In this document: positions 4,928-7,724 of the stretch, one piece after another | Numbering within the stretch: position 1 is the first letter of the stretch | How the letters are laid out: each line of letters opens with the position of its first letter | Assembly: GCA_012798275.1 (NCBI GenBank) | Contig: JAAZNO010000191.1 | Span: forward strand, 1-7,724 | Direction of reading: 5' to 3' | DNA from: Chloroflexota bacterium | Lineage (GTDB): Bacteria > Chloroflexota > Anaerolineae > B4-G1 > SLSP01 | Length of the DNA: 7,724 nt | The notes under the pieces: generated by a model | Database searches by the model: none | The model's input: the letters and a program-made list of their open reading frames with translations, nothing else | What the model was told of the DNA's origin: nothing | Translations under genes and position numbers: made by a program

Positions 4928-5188
4928 ATGTGTCTGGCCATTCCCGTTCAGATTCAATCCATTGACGCCGACCGCAACGCCATCGTCGCGCTGGGCGGTG
5001 TGAGCCGTCAGATCAGCCTGATCATGACGCCAGAGGCGCAGGTCGGCGATTATGTGCTGGTTCACACCGGCTACGCCATCAGCGTGCTCTCGGAAGAGGA
5101 AGCGCAGGCCTCGCTGGAAGCCTTCGCCGAGATTGCAAAGATTCAAGCGGAGATGGAAATGGGGAATGGGGAAATGGGTCATGGGTAA
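4928..5188 (+). CDS. hypC: Hydrogenase assembly chaperone HypC
   Basis: HypC (HypC/HybG/HupF family) is a small chaperone that binds HypD and the hydrogenase large-subunit precursor and carries the Fe(CN)2CO unit. The 86-residue protein begins M-C-L-A-I-P, exposing the essential Cys2 after Met removal, and keeps the H46-T-G-Y-A motif of the beta-barrel. Position 7 is Val, where Gly or Ala is more usual. The start is fixed by this motif and by GAGGAG 5 nt upstream. The last residues, from M76 (M-E-M-G-N-G-E-M-G-H-G), are encoded by a GGGNNAT repeat that continues past the stop TAA 5186-5188, so the native tail appears to have been replaced; this end is variable in the family and probably dispensable. 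Confidence 0.96.
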   Translation: MCLAIPVQIQSIDADRNAIVALGGVSRQISLIMTPEAQVGDYVLVHTGYAISVLSEEEAQASLEAFAEIAKIQAEMEMGNGEMGHG

Positions 5189-5234
5189 TGGGGACCCTTA
5201 TCATCCATGACCCCTCACCCATTACCCTTCCCCC
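5153..5234. repeat. Head-to-head heptamer arrays spanning the hypC end and the hypC-hypD gap
   Basis: On the + strand GGG-type units GGGGAAT, GGGGAAAT (8 nt), GGGTCAT and GGGTAAT run from 5161 to 5189. From 5200 to 5234 the complementary type follows in perfect 7-nt register: ATCATCC, ATGACCC, CTCACCC, ATTACCC, TTCCCCC. The two arrays are inverted: GGGTAATGGG (5183-5192) is the exact reverse complement of CCCATTACCC (5218-5227), and GGGTCAT (5176-5182) of ATGACCC (5207-5213), so alternative hairpins can form in mRNA. Confidence 0.8.
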
Positions 5235-5240
5235 TTCACT

Positions 5241-6371
5241 ATGAAATACATTGACGATTTCCGTGACCCCGCGCTTGCCCGCGCGCTGGTGGAACAAATC
5301 CGCCGTGAGGCGCCGCGCCCCATCCGCGTGATGGAATTCTGCGGTGGACACACGCACGCCATTTTTCGCTTCGGCTTGCGGGACCTGCTCGCCGGCGCGG
5401 TGGAACTCCGCTCCGGGCCGGGCTGTCCCGTCTGTGTGACCGCTGCCGCCGATCTCGATCGTGCCATCGCGCTGGCGGACGTCCCCGGCGTGACGCTGAC
5501 CACCTTCGGCGACATGCTCCGCGTGCCCGGCAGCGGAGGGGATTTGCAGGCGGCTCGCGCGCGCGGCGCGGACGTGCGCATCGTCTACTCGCCGGCGGAC
5601 GCGGTGACGCTGGCCCGCGAGACTCCTCGCCGCGAGGTGATTTTCCTCGGCGTGGGCTTCGAGACGACCGCCCCGGGCGTCGCCGCGGCGCTGTTGCAGG
5701 CCGAGGCCGGGCGCGTCCCCAACTTCAGCGTGCTGAGCCTGCACAAGCTCACGCCGCCCGCCACCCGCGCCATCCTCGAGGCGGGGGAAGTGGCGCTGGA
5801 GGGCATCCTGGGGCCGGGCCATGTCAGCGCCATCATCGGCAGCGCGGCGTGGGAGTTCCTGCCCCGCGAGTACGGCATCCCCGTGGCGATTTCCGGCTTC
5901 GAGCCGCTGGATTTGTTGGGAGCGATCGCAGCTCTGGTGCGCGCTGCCGTCCGCGGCGAACCGGCGGTCAGCAATGTCTACAGTCGCGGCGTACGCGCAC
6001 AGGGCAATCCTGTGGCGCAGGAGTTGCTCGCGCGCGTGTTTGAGATCGGCGAGGCGGAATGGCGCGGGTTCGGCGTGATTCCCGCGAGCGGACTCGCGCT
6101 GCGCGCCGAATTCGCCTCCCGCGACGCCGCCCTGCGTTTTCCCCTCGCGGTGACGCCTTCGCGCGAACCGCCGGGCTGCCGCTGCGGTGAGGTGCTGCGC
6201 GGCGTCATCGAGCCGCCGGATTGTGCGCTCTTTGGGCGCGCGTGCACCCCGCGCCGTCCCATCGGACCGTGCATGGTCAGCGCGGAGGGGGCTTGCGCGG
6301 CGTATTATCAATACCGGGAACAGGCCCCGGCCTGGCGCGGGGCCGATGCCAGGGGGCGCGGCGGGGGATAG
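5241..6371 (+). CDS. hypD: Hydrogenase maturation iron-sulfur protein HypD
   Basis: HypD carries a [4Fe-4S] cluster and, with HypC, forms the scaffold on which Fe(CN)2CO is built using cyanide delivered by HypE. The 376-residue protein starts M-K-Y-I-D-D-F-R-D, typical for the family. It shows C34-G-G-H-T-H, G-P-G-C62-P-V-C65, G-V-G-F-E-T-T-A-P-G, G-P-G-H-V-S, N-V-Y-S-R-G-V-R-A-Q-G-N, and the C-terminal Cys motifs P-P-G-C-R-C-G-E and I-G-P-C-M-V-S-A-E-G-A-C-A-A-Y-Y. Beyond Y-Y-Q-Y (355-358) the last ~15 residues are Gly/Arg/Ala-rich, and the stop TAG 6369-6371 lies in a hairpin element, so the tail is probably repeat-derived. There is no Shine-Dalgarno motif before ATG 5241; the preceding 24 nt are C/T-rich repeat DNA. 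Translation may depend on coupling to hypC. Confidence 0.96.
   Translation: MKYIDDFRDPALARALVEQIRREAPRPIRVMEFCGGHTHAIFRFGLRDLLAGAVELRSGPGCPVCVTAAADLDRAIALADVPGVTLTTFGDMLRVPGSGGDLQAARARGADVRIVYSPADAVTLARETPRREVIFLGVGFETTAPGVAAALLQAEAGRVPNFSVLSLHKLTPPATRAILEAGEVALEGILGPGHVSAIIGSAAWEFLPREYGIPVAISGFEPLDLLGAIAALVRAAVRGEPAVSNVYSRGVRAQGNPVAQELLARVFEIGEAEWRGFGVIPASGLALRAEFASRDAALRFPLAVTPSREPPGCRCGEVLRGVIEPPDCALFGRACTPRRPIGPCMVSAEGACAAYYQYREQAPAWRGADARGRGGG
6323..6353. repeat. Nested hairpins over the hypD 3' end
   Basis: GGCCCCG (6323-6329) pairs with CGGGGCC (6338-6344); alternatively CCTGGC (6331-6336) pairs with GCCAGG (6348-6353). These encode the unconserved tail of HypD. Confidence 0.45.
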
Positions 6372-6418
6372 AATCCCCGGCCTGACACGGCCAATCGCGC
6401 TGCAGCGCGCTGTTTTGA
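6360..6418 (+). repeat. Two-hairpin dispersed element, copy 2, holding the hypD stop
   Basis: GGGGAT (6364-6369), loop AGA, ATCCCC (6373-6378) forms the first hairpin, extended by GCG/GGC pairs after one mismatch. The linker CCTGACACGGCCAAT matches copy 1 at 1286-1300 except for small changes. The second hairpin is the 14-bp perfect palindrome CGCGCTGCAGCGCG (6396-6409), followed by CTGTTTTGA. The hypD stop TAG straddles the last stem base and the loop of the first hairpin. Confidence 0.7.
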
Positions 6419-6423
6419 TATAT

Positions 6424-6489
6424 CAGACCCGGCATTCATTCCGGGGCGGGGTGACAGACCCGGAATTGTGTGACGTGATTGGAATTGTG
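6424..6489 (+). repeat. Direct repeats in the hypD-hypE gap
   Basis: CAGACCCGG occurs at 6424-6432 and 6455-6463, and GGAATTGTG at 6462-6470 and 6481-6489. CCCGG (6428-6432) can also pair with CCGGG (6441-6445). The last repeat runs into the hypE ribosome binding site. Confidence 0.55.
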
Positions 6490-6496
6490 AGGGCCT

Positions 6497-7507
6497 ATGT
6501 CTGAAACGATCCTTCTTGCCCATGGCAGCGGCGGGTTGCTCACCCATGAGCTGCTCCGCGAGGTATTCCTCAGCCGCTTCGACAATCCCCTGCTGGCCGA
6601 GTTGGGGGACGCGGCGACGCTGCCCCCGCTTCCGCCTGGCAGGCTCGCGTTGACGACGGACTCGTATGTGGTGCAACCGCTTTTCTTCCCCGGCAGCGAT
6701 ATCGGCCGGCTGGCCGTCTGCGGCACGGTGAACGATCTTGCCGTGAGCGGTGCCACACCGCTTTACCTCACTTGCGGTTTTATCCTCGAGGAGGGGCTGC
6801 CGCTGGAGACGCTGGTGCGCGTGGTGGACTCGATGGCGGCGACGGCGCGCGAGGCGGGCGTGCAGATCGTCACGGGCGACACTAAAGTGGTGGAGCGCGG
6901 CGCAGCGGATGGGTTGTTCATCAACACGGCCGGGGTAGGGGTGATCCCGCCGGGCGTGGAGCTCGGTCCCGCACACATGCAGCCCGGCGACGCGGTACTG
7001 ATCAACGGCACGGTCGGGGATCATGGTATCGCCGTGATGCTGGCGCGCGAGGGGTTGAACTTCCACGCCGACTTGCGCAGTGATTGTGCGCCGCTCAACG
7101 GCCTCAGCGCTGCGGTGCTGGAGGCGGCCCCCGGCAGTGTGCGCTGTATGCGCGATGCCACGCGCGGGGGGCTGGCGACGGTGCTCTGCGAGTGGGCCGA
7201 ATCCGGCATGGGCCTTGAGATTGAAGAGCGCGCTGTGCCGGTGCGCGAGGAGGTTCGCGCCGCCTGCGAATTTTTGGGGCTCGATCCGTTTTATGCGGCC
7301 AACGAGGGCAAGGTCGTCATGGTGGTGGCCGCTGCCGCGGCGGAAGCGGCGTTGGCGGCGTTGCGAGCGCAACCCCTTGGCCGCGACGCGGCGCTGATCG
7401 GACGGGTCACGGCGGAACACGCCGGGCGCGTGGTGCTGCGCACTCCCTACGGCGCGCGGCGCGTCGTGCAAATGCTGACCGGGGCGCAGCTGCCGCGCAT
7501 TTGTTGA
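6497..7507 (+). CDS. hypE: Carbamoyl-dehydratase HypE
   Basis: HypE (PurM/AIR-synthase fold) accepts a carbamoyl group from HypF on its C-terminal Cys and uses ATP to dehydrate the thiocarbamate to a thiocyanate, which is passed to iron on HypC-HypD. The 336-residue protein opens with L-A-H-G-S-G-G, has the ATP-binding T-T-D-S-Y-V-V-Q-P segment, C-G-T-V-N-D-L-A-V-S-G-A, T-G-D-T-K-V-V, N-G-T-V-G-D-H-G, R-D-A-T-R-G-G-L-A and A-N-E-G-K, and ends in the obligatory P-R-I-C (C336). Length and motifs are normal. GAGGG (6489-6493) only 3 nt before ATG 6497 is a short-spaced ribosome binding site. It is the last recognisable gene of the operon. Confidence 0.97.
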   Translation: MSETILLAHGSGGLLTHELLREVFLSRFDNPLLAELGDAATLPPLPPGRLALTTDSYVVQPLFFPGSDIGRLAVCGTVNDLAVSGATPLYLTCGFILEEGLPLETLVRVVDSMAATAREAGVQIVTGDTKVVERGAADGLFINTAGVGVIPPGVELGPAHMQPGDAVLINGTVGDHGIAVMLAREGLNFHADLRSDCAPLNGLSAAVLEAAPGSVRCMRDATRGGLATVLCEWAESGMGLEIEERAVPVREEVRAACEFLGLDPFYAANEGKVVMVVAAAAAEAALAALRAQPLGRDAALIGRVTAEHAGRVVLRTPYGARRVVQMLTGAQLPRIC

Positions 7508-7639
7508 GGCTGCTTCAAAAATAGAGAGCCGCGAGTCGTGAGCAGTCACGGCTTACGGCGCGGAAATTGAAAGCGCGGCCGTCAAGCCTGCCGGCGCTTC
7601 CCGAGCCGGACCGGCCTCGCGGCTTCCCCGACTGAACGC
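7508..7639. other. Downstream spacer with weak hairpins
   Basis: No gene is visible. GAGTCGTGAGCAG (7533-7545) is an exact 13-nt match to 1230-1242 in the hypB leader. AAGCGC (7571-7576) can pair with GCGCTT (7594-7599), with imperfect extension. Confidence 0.4.
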
Positions 7640-7675
7640 AAGACCCGTCAGGTTTTCCCAAACCTGACGGGTCTT
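7640..7675 (+). terminator. Strong hairpin, probable terminator of the hyp operon
   Basis: Arms 7640-7655 and 7660-7675 pair perfectly over 16 bp (core ACCCGTCAGGTTT / AAACCTGACGGGT), with loop TCCC. The downstream T-tract is short (TTTGATTT), so termination may be moderate, but the position 133 nt after the last gene of the operon fits. Hairpins with this CCGTCAGG core also behave as dispersed repeats in some bacteria. Confidence 0.7.
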
Positions 7676-7724
7676 TGATTTCAAACCCCTGTACTGAAGC
7701 GGTTTACGGCTGGAGTGTCAACTG

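Noticed and set aside
5079..6311. Long minus-strand ORF (410 codons) opposite hypD
   Set aside because: It is antisense to a perfectly conserved hypD and reflects high GC at third codon positions.

Overview
The window carries a [NiFe]-hydrogenase maturation (hyp) operon on the + strand, in the order hypB (1409-2110), hypF (2137-4776), hypC (4928-5188), hypD (5241-6371), hypE (6497-7507). It is preceded by the 3' end of an unrelated membrane-protein gene (1-657). No hydrogenase structural subunit and no hypA lies inside the window. The DNA is GC-rich. Gene order, the style of the upstream membrane protein, and the abundance of hairpins and short tandem repeats suggest a Chloroflexota-like (Anaerolineae-type) bacterium, but this is inference from general impression, not proof.

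Function: HypF makes a carbamoyl group from carbamoyl phosphate and loads it on the C-terminal Cys of HypE. HypE dehydrates it to a cyano group. The HypC-HypD complex assembles the Fe(CN)2CO moiety and delivers it to the hydrogenase large subunit. HypB, normally with HypA, supports nickel insertion. All five proteins keep their diagnostic motifs, so the operon looks functional.

Layout: 658-1408 is a 751-bp gene-poor leader built almost entirely of repeats. It holds an octamer array, three strong hairpins, a second octamer array, a two-hairpin dispersed element, and two diverged copies of a small RBS-plus-ATG segment. The hypB-hypF spacing is tight (26 nt). The hypF-hypC, hypC-hypD and hypD-hypE gaps (151, 52 and 125 nt) are each filled by further repeats. 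A strong hairpin terminator candidate (7640-7675) lies after hypE.

The striking part is not the operon but its invasion by short-period DNA repeats. An uninterrupted run of 45 heptamers CCAGCNN (2745-3059, 315 bp) sits in frame inside hypF, adding about 105 residues between the zinc-finger and YrdC-like domains. A second, smaller heptamer-like insert lies further into hypF. Repeats also supply the hypF stop region, the last residues of HypC, probably the last residues and stop of HypD, and they have split or removed ribosome binding sites of hypC and hypD. The pattern resembles the short tandemly repeated repetitive (STRR) sequences known from filamentous cyanobacteria, but in a different sequence context.
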